Positions 38,040 to 50,107 of a stretch of 64,000 bases of DNA are shown here, piece after piece. The notes below the pieces were generated by a model. The model was given only the letters and a program-made list of their open reading frames with translations, did no database searches and was not told the DNA's origin. The position numbers and the translations under genes were made by a program. The DNA comes from Gymnopilus junonius (lineage: Eukaryota; Basidiomycota; Agaricomycetes; Agaricales; Galerinaceae), in the NCBI GenBank assembly GCA_015501075.1, contig JADNYJ010000063.1, positions 1 to 64,000 on the forward strand, written 5' to 3'. The first letter of the stretch is position 1; the number at the start of each line of letters is the position of its first letter.

Positions 38040-39647
38040 ATGGCGGATTCCCTGCTGCCGTGGATGCGCGAATATCTGACCAGTCTTTTAAGAGCGCATA
38101 ACACGAACATCTTCAACGCCCCTATCTTCACAAGAAAGAAAAAAGTTCAAATCACAAAGGTCAGTAACACCAAAGTAACACAGAACTTTGCGTACCCTGA
38201 CCGCCATTACATTCATATCTTATAGTTTCTCACATATGGTACACCACAAGATACTGAAATATGGGCTGAGGTGTCCGACAAACAAAATCTTATTCCAATC
38301 AAATTTACTCCGGAGGCAATCTCTTATTTCAGGGAAATGTAAGTAGTGATGCCTACGTTACAACAAGATAATTTACCAACTTGAAAATCTCAGTCATGTT
38401 GGGCAAAGACTTACTCAACATAGAGGTGCAATCGCCGCTATACAAAATTTCAAACTCATTTCCACTCCAATTCCTCTGCCTAGTGGTCAGGCTACCCAAC
38501 CCTCCTTGGTATTTGAATGTTCTTCTGTCTCGATTCTGGGATCCTCAGGTGAGGCCACTTTCGGGAATCCCTTACCTGTAGGAAGTTTCTTGGATATTGC
38601 GTCCTGGTGCAAGAGTCCTAACTGCACAGGCGAAACAAATCAATCTCATTATCGAGAGCGTTCCGGCATTCAATCGCCATCCAAAATGCAGGGGGATATG
38701 CATTCAGAAATCGTGTCTATGAAGGAGTCACGAGAAACCGCGTCTTCATCCAAAGACATCGGCGCTAACCTTCCCGATGTCCAGATACCGTTATCGAAGA
38801 GCGGGACTCATGACCTCAAGTCATATATAGCTACATGGCAGGTAAGGATAGCCAATCAAACTTGGCTTCCTGCCGCTGATCAAAAACAGCTTGTGACGAA
38901 AAGCAGGAAGTTCGACATGAAGAGCAGCACCAGTGTATGCCAACCGATATCGCCTCGATCCATTGACCATCCTGTTTCTACAGATCGTTCATTGCAGACC
39001 GAAGCAAAACTCGCAGAGGAAAAGGATAGATCAGGTAACTCTCAACTCTTGGCGATACATTAAGCCAGTGCCTTCTGAACGGATGTGCAGGAAGGAGCCA
39101 ACGCCGCTCAGCTACACCTTTTGCAGGCTGGGAACCGTCTCCAGTTCCGCTGAGAAAACAGAGAAGCCCTGTGCGGGCCCCGACATCTTCGAAGCCGTCA
39201 CCGGACCCTGCCCCACCTACTCCATCCCAACGCAGACAAGCGAGCCCAGAGCTTCTTCTGACACCTGAATATTTGTCGTCGTATCCCTTGGGCAATGAAA
39301 CGGTGTTAGAGTCCGGAGGGACTCCTGCGCAGGAGATTAAGGAACGACGTCCGGTGCCACGCAAGGTCCCCCGGCCGGCGTCACCAGAGCCGCCTAGGGG
39401 GACAGGGCCGGTGCGCATCCTAGCCCCGAACTCTGATACTTCTGGTACACAATCTCAGTCGCAAACATATGGCACAAACCCGAGAATTAAGCGAGACGAG
39501 AAGAGTTACACGGGGAAAGGAATTCTTGGAGCGGTGAATGATCACGTAGACGATGCACTTATGAGCGAAGAGTACCCGTGGCTGGATCTATGGGAGACGA
39601 GGGCGATGATGAGACGGATAATGGAGGCTCGGAGGGAGGTTGATTAG
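38040..39647 (+). CDS. TPP1/Est3-like telomere protein
   Basis: The N-terminal domain (about residues 1-150) starts MADSLLPWMREYLTSLLR and, after an intron, has TPQDTEIWAEVSDKQNLIPI and KFTPEAISYF; a later exon gives AIAAIQNFKLISTPI, ATFGNPLPVGSF and LDIASWC. This pattern resembles the OB fold of TPP1 (shelterin) and yeast Est3, which link telomere-binding proteins to telomerase. The rest is Ser/Pro-rich and low complexity, and the C terminus is a compact block, EEYPWLDLWETRAMMRRIME, that may bind a partner. Introns are at about 38,159-38,224, 38,341-38,394 and 39,034-39,090. The assignment rests on fold-like motifs recalled for the family, so it is moderately sure. Confidence 0.55.
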
Positions 39648-39779
39648 TCATATGTTGCTTAGATAATTGATGAATTGTTTTCTGATTCCCCCCAAAGTTG
39701 AACTGCAACACTGACGACCGCCGTTTCTTCATCTTTTCCGCCTCCCGCCTCCCTTTGGAGGCATCTGCTCTTCCTCACC
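39648..39779. other. Intergenic spacer
   Basis: AT-rich, no recognised element. Confidence 0.4.
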
Positions 39780-42529
39780 ATGGGTTTTTCTCTTGGTGCA
39801 GTCGGGCTTTCCTCATTTCGCAACCCTTTTGCAGATTTTCTGGCCAAGGGGGATCTCAGGTCAATGTTCTGTCTTATCGTTTTCCTAATCGTATCTCTCG
39901 TCCTTGGTTTGTTGTCCTACTTTGTTCCTTCTCACATGTTCTCATCTGCCACCAGCTTATCTTACCAACCCTTCCGAGAATTCTTTCCGTGCATATCTCA
40001 CCGAGCAGTCTTTTCGCCTTCACCTCAGTCGCCTCGATGAGAATGCCGAAGATCCTCATGCACACAGTCATTTTCATTCTAGCTATCATGCCAGAGACAA
40101 TCCGTCATCGTCGTCTTCTCCTCCCTTTCATTTTGCCAATCGTGCATCAATTGCTCTTCGCACCCCGAAACACGTTTTTCACAGTTTTGCAATTTTCACC
40201 ATAGCCGCCATGGTCCCCCTTTCCAAAGCATCGGATGGCGATAATCATGAAGGCTGGATGATCTCGGATTCTTGGTATATCGGAGCCTTTGGCAAGTGGT
40301 GGAGGGGTGGCGTTTTGGAGGCTTGGTATCAGGATGTCATTGCTAGATCAAAGGACGAGGAAAGCTGGAGCTCGGGTATCCTAAGCATGAAGAGACTGGA
40401 TATGCTGCAAGAGTACAACGGTCAGTTCCTTTGAATCTTTTTTTTGTTTATTCCGCGACACCGATACCAATTCTTTCCAGGACCTACTTTCTCGGCCAAG
40501 AATCTTCCAAGTCATCTTATGAGAGGTTCCCCTCCAAGGCTCAGGAATCGTGAAAGACCCGCTTCGCGACATACTTCAGTCCAGCCACGAAGTTCAACCC
40601 CCCCACCTCTGCCCAAAACAGCTTCTCTTCCCATGCACACGACTCGGAAATCTTCAAACAACGACAGGATATGTGAACGGACAGCTCAAATGCAGTCACA
40701 ATCGCACATGTCATCGTGTCTGCCTTTGGCGCCATCGAGGTCTCCGTCAACTTTGTTTGAGCAATCTCCTCTTATAGCAGATGTCCTTCGTCAAATCACG
40801 AGCACGAAAACATCGGTCTTGGACCTCCGCACCCAGTTATCCGAGTGTGAATCCGCTGCCTCTCAGTCCCGCGCCCTCCTACAGAATGAAGTTGAAACCC
40901 ACCGCGATCGAAAGCGTCAGGAAGATACTTCCAAGCTTGAACTGAAAGCACGAACCAAAAGCCTTGAGGACTCGAAGCGAGGAGCGGAATCGACAAAGAA
41001 GGAAGTGGAAAAGAAGCTCAAGGCTGCCCAATTGTGTCGTGATGGTGCTACGCAGCGCATGGAGTTTCTGGACAAGGAAATAATGGGATTACAGCAAAAA
41101 CTGTCGGAAGATCGAGAGTTCATTCTTAATCATCGAGGCCATATTTCCGAAGAGGAACGCAATATGACTCGGAATCTTGAAGAAAAGCGGCAACAGATCA
41201 AGGTTTCTGAGGACTTGCTCCTAGATTTGAACCAACGGTCCAGGGAACTGGAAGATCGGCTTGCATCAGAGAAGGAGCGACTACGGGTGCTTCGTGCAGA
41301 AACGGACAAGCTGAAACAGAACCGTGCAGTCCGTTATCCATCTCCTGAAGAGTCCTGGCCATATACCGGTGGAAGTCACATCTCATCGAATCATGTTGTC
41401 ATTCAGAATGGGGACGGATGGGGTCCATCGTTGCTAACTCTCGCCAGTAGGCAATCTTCCGGCTCATATCATGCTCTGCCAGATGACCGAGTTACTTTGG
41501 CGGCGCCAATCGCTGGCTCACTCAGCGGCGGGGTTGTTCCTCACGGTCAGCATACAGCAATCCCAAGTCAACTACTCCCCAGGCTTTCACATGGTATGGG
41601 TTATCCGGGGCATCCGGTCAGCGATCGCACTGTTTTCGAAAGTGGTGAAGCCGCGCATTTGCAGTTGACCAAGGCGGCTGACTACTCCCTGTCCCCGAGG
41701 ATCACACTGGGGGCATTTCTCGGTCGTTCAAATCTGAAAGCGATGCTTTTATTGACAGAGAATGGCATCGTCCACCGGTGCCGTACGCAAATCACTACCA
41801 AAGTGATGAAGCGACCTCCGGTTTCCCTACCGTAACGTCCTCTCCAACCTCTTATGGTACAGAAAGCGGCTCGTTCAATTCGCCGTTTGACTTTGACTTT
41901 GTTCCCGATGGACAGACGTTTGCCCCCTCCCAAGTGCAGCAATCATGGGGGCCAGCGAACCCAGAGAGAGCCTTTGTCTTGGACCGAAACAGTTCGGAGC
42001 CGTCTTCCCGCACCAATGGCTGGGTTGTTGGGTTGAGAGGGAGAGGACGTCGACTAAAGGACTCAACCCGGATGCCAAGGAATTCAATCTCTTCCGGAAA
42101 CCACCTGCCGCCTTTAGCAATGAACCTCCTCGCCGCCTGCAATCTGCTTCCAGCAAGGGGGGTTATGATGCTCTGAACCCCAACGGTCTAGGAACAATGA
42201 CATCGTCAACATCATCGACGAACCAATCGCTGCTGCGCGCCTTTGCCCCCTCGCCTGCAGAGCGAGAAGCACTCCAGCGGGCGCTAGGCGGGTCGAGCAA
42301 TACCAGTTTCGAAAGGCTCCCTAGCCTCAGCGATGTCGGTAGCATCCCTGCCTCGCCAACGCATATTCATGCGTTGCCTCGTATCCCTCACCATCCAAGC
42401 GGAAGGGATTTGGGGAGCATCTTGCCTGTCTGGTTGCAGGCGCTTCCTCGTACCCGCAAGGTCAACTTTAGTCCTTGGGAAGACGAGGAGCCATCTACGA
42501 CCATGGAAAGTACTGGCCGGAGGAGCTGA
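39780..42529 (+). CDS. Membrane protein with coiled coil, unknown function
   Basis: The start at 39780 encodes MGFSLGAVGLSSFRNPFADF and one hydrophobic segment (SMFCLIVFLIVSLVL). An intron of 49 nt (39,907-39,955) restores the frame to YLTNPSENSFRAYLTEQSF. Next are a second hydrophobic stretch (HSFAIFTIAAMVPLS), a block rich in Trp (SWYIGAFGKWWRGGVLEAWY) and, after an intron near 40,421, a Ser/Pro linker and a coiled coil of about 170 residues (40,800-41,330). The C terminus is low complexity with a short conserved block, IPHHPSGRDLGSILPVWLQA. An intron at 41,617-41,699 and one near 42,000 are needed. I do not recognise the family. It could be two genes, but no stop separates the two halves once the intron near 40,421 is removed. 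Confidence 0.55.
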
Positions 42530-43201
42530 AGGGCCGATGCGTTCACTGCTCTGAAAATCTCAATGTGTCGCCATTTAGACGGGAGATTAGTGTTAGGCGC
42601 CTATTTTCGATATTAGTTTGTTTGTGTACAAAGTAAAAAAAAAGCTGGTCATGATGAATGATGTCGTTAGTCTCCGATACTGTTCACTCGGCGGTTGCTT
42701 GCAACTGGAAATTTTAAACAAGGAACCCAAAATCCAAATGAACGTGAATTTTTTTTTTGGTGTGTAACGTAGGGTCATGTTAGTTCGTGCTGGGGTCATG
42801 AAATGTATGCAACGACGAAAAAAAAGGGGGGGTATGGGAGTATAATACGAAATAAGACGGTGACACTACCGTGTCTTTTCTTTTTCAGTGTTTATACGTG
42901 GATGAGGATGGTATGTACAGTAAGTGCCAGCAACGAGGTAAAGGTATGACGATTCAAAAGGGAAAAAAAAAAAAGGAAAGACGACCCGATGCCAATGAAA
43001 GTGAAAACGTGACTGCCTGCATTAAATGTGGATATAAGTCGATGTAAGCAAGGAGCAAAGGCATTCAGCCAAGCTTGGTGGAGACGGCCGCATGCATGCG
43101 AGGTCAACGTGGGACTGGTGTGTACGGAAATGGGAATCGGAAAGAGGGGGTATAAACAAGGATGGTGTATATATACCAGGATTGGCGGGAGTAGGCATGG
43201 T
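42530..43201. other. Convergent intergenic region, 672 bp
   Basis: Contains the 3' regions of the flanking genes, with poly(T) and poly(A) runs (for example near 42,750 and 42,965). No open frame of interest and no RNA gene recognised. Confidence 0.5.
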
Positions 43202-44490
43202 CTATCGGGCGCCGTCCAAAATGCCTCTTACATCTTCGACAGTGCTGAGATCAGAAAGGAAAGGGACGAGATCTGTGAGTTCTGTGTCGTGAGGATCGTT
43301 AAACCATGAGGAGACGGGGACAGCATTGTTAGGATGGAAAATATACGATGCAGGAGAATTGTCTAGGATGATGGTGTCTGCGATGGGGCGACCTAGTTGA
43401 GACAAGTCCTAAAGAGAGATGGATGTGAAACAGGTGGAAAAGAAAATTTTTGGGACGACGGACCTTTACATAATTACCTCTGTGGTTATAACAGCTTTCA
43501 CGGAAAAGTCTGTGCGACACGACCTGGTGGATATCCAATTTGTCGAGAACAGGATCGGCATACTGCACGGGAGATGAGAAAAGGGAGGAAAAGAAAAGAC
43601 AAGAAACAGACCTTGCTCAAGCTAGCGGTGAAGACGACGACCTCGTATATCTCACCCATCTTCTTGAGAAAATTGTCGACACCGGGTCGCTTGATAACGT
43701 ACACGTTGTGCCAGTGATACTCGATTTCGACAGGGACGACATAGTCGGCTTGTGATATGGACTGGGGAATGTGATTGGGTAAGTGAGATGGAGGGGAATG
43801 GCAAAAGGAGACGGGTACCTTGAAACTGCTGTGGACGAGGGTTTCGTCAAGGTCGAGGACGAGACACTTGCGACCTGCATGCTGGGGTGAAATGGGAGGG
43901 AGGAGGGGTTTTGGGACGCCGTCCTTGAGTGGGGATGAGGGGAGGAGACGAGAGAGAGAGAGAGAAAGACGTACGGGGCCTATTGGGATACCAGCGCCGC
44001 CGTTGAATATGAGCCTGTCTTCGTCATCCTCGACGTCGTCAATGTCGTCCTCGGAGTAGCTGGTTCTGTCGGACTCATCGCCGTCTGCGGGGGAGTGGGT
44101 GGGGTCGGGATGGGGCTTTTCGTGGGTAGGAGAGTCGCCCTTGGAGCCTGGGGGCTGGACGGCACCCGAGGTGACGCCCTCGGTCTCCTCTGGGGGGAGG
44201 AGCTGTGTGGTGGGAGTGGGAGGGAGGACGATGTCGAGCTCTTCGGGGGGAGGGGTGACGGGACGAGAGTCGGTGAGTATCGTGGGCTTGGGGGGCTCGG
44301 GGGTGGGGGTCGGAGGAGGGAGCTCTGGCGGGGGCTGGCTGGGCAGAGGGGGCTTTTCTATGGAGTCTAGTTTTGGGGAGAGCTCGAGGGGATGGGCGGC
44401 AGAGTGGGAGACACAGGGGACAAGCAGATGCAACAGCCTTGCGAAGAAGGGCGGGCGAGTTGGATGGGCTGGCTTGCCATTTCCCTCCAT
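43202..44490 (-). CDS. Psr/SCP-type CTD-like phosphatase, copy 2
   Basis: Close relative of the gene at 32723-34144. The start at 44490 gives [20 protein letters not shown] followed by [11 protein letters not shown]; an upstream in-frame ATG lies at 44535. A Pro/Glu-rich linker leads to [19 protein letters not shown] (DxDxT catalytic motif), [55 protein letters not shown] residues and [20 protein letters not shown], ending RGILDGAR. Introns lie after GIPIGP, SSFK, SLSK and NYVK, the same positions as in copy 1, which shows common origin by duplication. The first intron contains a CT microsatellite. Both copies have intact motifs, so both probably encode active phosphatases. Confidence 0.9.
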
Positions 44491-44570
44491 CTTTGCAGTC
44501 CAACCCAGTCCAACACCCAGCTTTAACCACTCCATCCGTCACATGACCCCGCGCGTCCTTCCTTTCAACC

Positions 44571-46778
44571 ATGTTTCCAAGGGGTCCGCGCTTCCAGCCC
44601 CCAAAGCGTATGTCCCTTTCTCCTTCCGTCGCTGTCTGCTCACCCGTCCCAGCCTCTGATGTCCCCGGGCCCAATGCCTACTCCATCCCCCCCGACTCCC
44701 TCCTCGACAACTACAAGCGCGGTGCCTTCCTCGAAAAGACCGAGCGCTTTGCAAAGGACAGGCTGCCCCCAGGTGCGCTCATCTAGCTTCCGCTCCGTCC
44801 TCTCGTTCACCACCAAACTAGACACCGAGCGCTACAGGGTCCTCCAGAAAAAGGTCGACGATCTAGAAAAGGTCCATCTCGAAGGCAAGAAAGCGGCAAG
44901 TGACCCCACTGGTCCTATTGCACAACAACTCATTCCCGCCCTAGCACACCGTCGAGTTGGAACGACTCAGGCAGGATCTCGTCGCAGCTCAAAAGTCGGC
45001 CGCAGATAATGCCGACCGTTGTGAGAAACAAAAGAAACAAACCGCCGTCCTCGAGGCCCGCGTCCAGGAGCTCAAAAAGGCCTCCACCTCTGACCAAACC
45101 GATCTCAAGGATGCCCGCCACAAACTCCGCATCCTCGAACTCGAACGCGACAAGGCCTCCTCCAAGCACTCTCAAATATCCGACCTCAGGAAATCCCTTG
45201 CCGCTCTGGAAGCAAAGCGCAAAGACGACCTCAAGGACCGCGACCGCCGCATTGCCGAACTCGAGAAACTCTTGCAGGCAGAGAAAACGAAGAGGGATTC
45301 CTTAGAGTCAGCAGCTCATGCCCTGGAACACGAGCTAGATTCCAATCCAAACGGACAGCCGTTACAGATCTAGAGCAAGCTCGCGAAGATTCCTGCAAGG
45401 CTGCTTCAAATCGAGAAGATGCCCTAGTTGAGCAACTGGAGCAGCATCGTCGTCTGCTGGACACTGTTGCCCAGCAATACGGAGCCCTCGCGTCCCAATC
45501 CGTGTCTTTGAGCAAATACAATTCGTTACAGCATGACCACCATGCTTTGCAACTTCGCCAGCTACGTCTTGAACGAAAGCTCACCAACGCAGAAGGTCAG
45601 GTAGTCGAATTAGCACATTTAATTCGCCACTTCAAAGAACAGACTCTGTACCTCAACAATCACCTTTCCACGACATTGGAAGAAATCTCTTTCCTGGCAA
45701 GTTTGGATTACACCGCTTCCCCTCCACCCGATGTCCCACTGCTTGAAGATATTCTTGTCAAATTACAAGAGGACAAAATGCAAGTGATGGAATCCGTTCA
45801 CGCTACGGATAGCCTTGCTTCGACTTACTATCAAATCAAGAGCAATGATCTGCACTTTGCTGCCTCTGTCATTCTTCAGCAGCACACCGACGCACAAGCC
45901 CTCGCTGAGCAACGGTCGTCTGACCTGACAAGTGCCTTGGCGTCACACGAAGCAATTGCCATGCGACTAGAGTCGACGCAAAAAGAAAAGACTGAGTCTG
46001 AAGAGAAACTGAAATTGGCGACAGTCGTTGCCGACGATCTCCGAGCCTCTCTCCTCCTCCTCGAGACTCGGCTTGCGGAAGCTCAAGACCAAGTCAATAC
46101 ACATGAAACACGGCACGCCGTTGCCCTCAAGAAGGAAAAGGACGCTGTAGCCAGACTAACATCAACGGTACAGAAAACTAGGATTGCGGAAGATGCCCTC
46201 AGAGCCGAAATTGAACAGTATGTCTTCCTTTTATATTAGCATCGCTTTATACTGATCTTGTTCAGATTAACGACAGAACTAACAGAGGCAGAACGATTCC
46301 AGGAAGCATACTACAGCCTCTCTGAAGAGGTCGGCTCCCTCATTACGCGCAATCAACTTGCAGAGGACGAAGCGGCCCGTATCAGCAAATTCAACGCCGA
46401 AATTCTTGGACACAACAACCCTGCGCAGAGAATCATGTACGTCGACCGTATCAGGAGAGAGCTGGCTGAAGCGAAACACGTGCGTTTGGTCTTTCTTAAA
46501 TAATGTAATCTAATTCGTCGTAGAAAATCGCGCAGCTGACTCGCGAGCAAGAAAATGTCGTGGCCCAGAACGATCACCTGCAGAACGAACTCGACATGTA
46601 CAAGTCGGTAAGGATACCGCAGGAAAACAAGCATCGCACCACCATTACGCGGATTGGCCGGCCTCCCTTGGTCAATTTGGGCAACAGTCTCAATGCTGGT
46701 CCCAAGAATCTCGCCGCTAGTACAGTCATCAGCAAAACCTCGTATGCACTCTGCTGGAATATAACGATGGAGATATGA
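44571..46778 (+). CDS. HMMR/RHAMM-like coiled-coil protein
   Basis: The N terminus MFPRGPRFQPPK, then, after an intron, SDVPGPNAYSIPPDSLLDNY and KRGAFLEKTERF resembles the start of hyaluronan-mediated motility receptor (HMMR) relatives. Almost all of the rest is coiled coil (for example ELERLRQDLVAAQKSAADNA and QHRRLLDTVAQQYGALASQS). The C-terminal region, ILGHNNPAQRIMYVDRIRRE and LTREQENVVAQNDHLQNELD, corresponds to the HMMR C-terminal domain that in animals links to spindle poles and centrosomes. The fungal role is unknown, though a microtubule or spindle link is reasonable. Introns are near 44,610, 44,771, 44,871, 46,217 and 46,480; a frame change near 45,355 has no obvious intron. The end is uncertain: the frame runs to 46778, but a last intron is possible. 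Confidence 0.7.
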
Positions 46779-46899
46779 CCACGGATGAATTAATGTAAAC
46801 CGTATCTAATTTCATTTGTACATTGTGTAGTGCCACGTGATACTCTTTTTCGAAGTTTCACCGAGTACACAAGTTCGATAGTAGATACATACCACCATA

Positions 46900-47906
46900 A
46901 TGTCGACACCTCCAGCATCTAAAAAACATTGTATCTAACCTCATCCATTCGTTTTCGGAAAACTTTGCTAACCCCAGTCTCCCAGCTACTCCCTTTCTCA
47001 TAAAGGCCTACTTGGTGGCGTACAATGTGGTCTCTACAGTAGGATGGGCTTACATCCTCGTCCTTACCCTGATCCACCTCTTCAACTTGGACGGCGCATC
47101 AGATGCCATACAGTCCCCACACGGTCATACGGCCTCGTCGGTATTATCTCGTTTCGTCTCATCCTTTTCTTTACCCAAAGCTCTCAGGTTCCCGTCTTCC
47201 ACCACCTTCGAGTCACGTCTTCCACTTGCGTTGCAGCCCATTTACCGACGATCGGCGACCACCTATTCTCGTGTGGGTCCACAGACCGCGTTTGTTCAGA
47301 GCTTTGCCATTTTGGAGGTCGTCCATGTATTACTAGGATGGGTGAGGAGTCCTATGCAGACTACGGCCATGCAGGTGTCAAGTAGGCTTTTCCTGGTCTG
47401 GGGCATCGTCGAGCAGTTTCCCGAGGTGGGTACTCCTTTTTCTCATTCCGTGGTATCGTGTTCCTAATGCAATGAATAGGTTCGATCAAACCCACTGTTT
47501 AGCAGCATGGTTTTCGCGTGGTCGATGACAGAAGTCATCCGTTATTCCTTCTACGCATTCAACCTCCTGGGAAAGAACCCCTACGTCCTTTTATATCTGC
47601 GATACACTACCTTTTACATCCTATACCCTGTTGGCGCGTCGTCAGAGGCCTTCCTCATCTATGCAACACTTCCAAAGTCCTCGCCCATCCCTGGCTGGCA
47701 ATCGTGGCTTCAAGGAATGTGGAAACCTGCCGACTATATTCGCGCCAACTTGTTTGCTATCTGGTGGCCAGGTAGCTATTTTCTTTTTTCTCCGTGCTCT
47801 TCAGTCACTGACCATGCTTTCAGGGCTCTATATTATGTACACTTACATGCTCATTCAACGACGCAAGGTTCTCGGAAAAAACCCAAAAACATTGAAGACA
47901 AATTGA
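46900..47906 (+). CDS. PHS1: Very-long-chain 3-hydroxyacyl-CoA dehydratase
   Basis: Third step of fatty-acid elongation in the endoplasmic reticulum: dehydration of 3-hydroxyacyl-CoA to trans-2-enoyl-CoA. The first exon is short, MSTPPASKKH, then after a 65-nt intron come STPFLIKAYLVAYN and the first membrane span. Several transmembrane segments follow, with QTAFVQSFAILEVVHVLLGW, WSMTEVIRYSFYAFNLLG and the catalytic block YILYPVGASSE, whose Tyr and Glu are seven residues apart as in yeast Phs1. A second intron lies near 47,428 and a third (47,772-47,822) splits the Gly in WWPG. The C terminus RRKVLGKNPKTLKTN carries Lys residues typical of ER retention. Its stop is 40 bp from that of the opposing protease gene. 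Confidence 0.92.
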
Positions 47907-47946
47907 CCCTGGATACTAAATAGAACAAACTAGCGATTCACGATTA

Positions 47947-49853
47947 CTATAACGGCTTGATGTTGTTGATGCTAGGAGAAAACCCTATTCGGCCTCCATT
48001 AGAGTAGTCGAAGGTCGAATACCCTGAGAAACAACTTCAGTAATGAATTAATGAACTTACTCCAGATTCCTCACAGGATTTGATAAATTCGATGCCTGGG
48101 GTGCGTCCACACGGTCAAATGTGTTCATTTCGAACGGACATGGCGACTCACCAATAATAGCAAAATTTGAAGCCGGAAAGCTTTGTCCGAGAGATACCAC
48201 ACCTCCCACACACTCCCTATAGAGGATTTATATGAATATCGTCAATTGAAGGCTGGTTTTATCCCTCACTGAGCGCCCTCGGTTGTCCGCCCTAGATTTG
48301 AGAAGGGAATAAGCGCATTCATTCACGAAAGTCACAGTATTACTTACCGATATTGAAATCGTCACTGTGAATGGTAAAGTCGTGATTTCCAAATAGGAAA
48401 GAAACGTCAAATTTTTCGTTGCAAGGGTAAGCGTAGTATCCTAAGAAAGACCATTAGAAAAAATGGTCCAAAAGTCCGAAGGCAGGAATTTTTACCAGTC
48501 CCGTATTCTGTTGCAAGCCTCGATCCGGGTATCTAGGGGTAGATGGATTACTTGCAAAGTTTGTTCAACTGCACTGCATGGTCTGACCAGTCTGTAGAAT
48601 TTTGTTGCTAGATCTTCCGGAACGTATATGAAGCTGGTGCCTGTGTCAATAGCCTAGAAACACTGAGTTGGGGACGAGCACGATGAATGGAGTGGTAGGA
48701 AGCGCCTACAGCAGTCACCATATTTGCTACTGTCATTGCCGAGTTGACGAACATCGCGTCCAATGCTAGCGCCCAGTACGTCTGAAGGTGGTTTAACTTA
48801 TAGTATCAACGATGCGACGTGTCGTTTACCTTTGATAAAAGGGGTATCCATTGGACGTCTCCCAGTGTTTTATCTTTGTCCATGCAGCCAAAACAGGCCT
48901 AAAAGGAACAAAGAGAGCTCAACGGCGCCCAAGTAGGGTCTGAAAAAAACTAACCTCTGAACCCGTTTCTTGGCCTCTTGCAAGGTGGACGGAGAACATG
49001 GGCGCAGCCAGCTGCTTCTCGACGATGAGATTTTCAACCAAAGTCTTTCGCCTAGACACTGAGATCGTGCTGAATGCCATCCCGAGTATGCCGCTAATGG
49101 GATATTGGCTGAAATATTCAGATTCGCTCCTGACCGTACCAAATGCCTGTTGCTTGACAGATAAACCCTGGACGGCGACGACATCCTTAGAAAGGCCGGC
49201 GGAGACCTCTCCGGTTCCCTATACAGATAGAGTCAAAGACCGGCTTAGAAACATGCGTCAAGCATATACTCACGTACGTCAGGAAATATTCGCTTCCTGT
49301 GTCAGAATAAGTGGAGCTAGCTTGCTTATTGAACTGCTTGTCAGGACATGACGGACAGTCGGACGTGACCCATAGATCAGCAGACCCGGTATCGATATCG
49401 ACCATCAGCTCCTGAGGTGGGGTACCGAACTGGAGAGGACCATAGTAGAGCATGTCAAGAGACTCCGAGACGAGATCGTGGAGAGGCATCTCTGCTATTC
49501 CCGAGGCCTTCAGTACAGGTGGGCCGAGAGGTGTTTCGGAGTAGACAGAGGGAATTTCTACATCAGAGTATAGAGCGAGACCAGGAGAGGTCAGATTTTT
49601 CAATTCATGGAGTATCTTGTTGGCATGTTGGTACTTGACCAGGAGGATGCGCAGCTCCATTTGCTGCGAAAGAACGAGATAAGGCGAGGCGAGGCGAACC
49701 GATTCAAAGTCTCACAGCATATTTGTAATCGAAAAGACCGCCGTTGGGAGTACTGCGTCGTCGGTTACCAATGGGGACGACAAATGCAGAGGAGTTTCTG
49801 AACAAGGGAAAGGCAGAGACCTGGAGAAGAAACAGGAGAAGTATAAAAAGCAT
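47947..49853 (-). CDS. Pepsin-like aspartic protease (family A1)
   Basis: A signal peptide (MLFILLLFLLQVSAFPLF) is followed by a propeptide, split by an intron near 49,715, and by ELMVDIDTGSADLWVTSDCP with the first catalytic Asp. The flap region and the SGILGMAF loop come next. The second catalytic motif is VTAAIDTGTSFIYVPEDL. Expected C-terminal features are present: CVGGVVSLGQSFPASNFAII, then IEFIKSC and a short RIGFSPS ending. Several introns cut the C-terminal third and the last two splice junctions (about 47,990-48,150) are approximate. It is probably secreted or vacuolar. The spacing of motifs and length suit a single-copy fungal protease; no membrane anchor is visible. Confidence 0.83.
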
Positions 49854-50107
49854 GTGGGGGTATTTTGGGTGATAACATGGTGAGCTGTTGTTATGAAGAA
49901 AGGATTGCAAAGGAGACCGACTCAGTTGTGGGTGGTTGTGGGTGCCAGACACGTGATGGGATCTGGAAAGTTCGCGGGTGGACTTGAAGTTGAAATTGGA
50001 TTTAAGCGGCAGAAACCTCCGTCTCGATTTGTCGTACAATGGCTTCCTGTCAAACTTGGTCTTCTGCCACGTCGCACATTCGACACCCATGGTTCGACAC
50101 TACCGTC

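Noticed and set aside
44075..44674. Arg/Pro/His-rich minus-strand frame of 199 codons
   Set aside because: It overlaps the N-terminal part of Psr copy 2 in another frame and has no homology-like motif.
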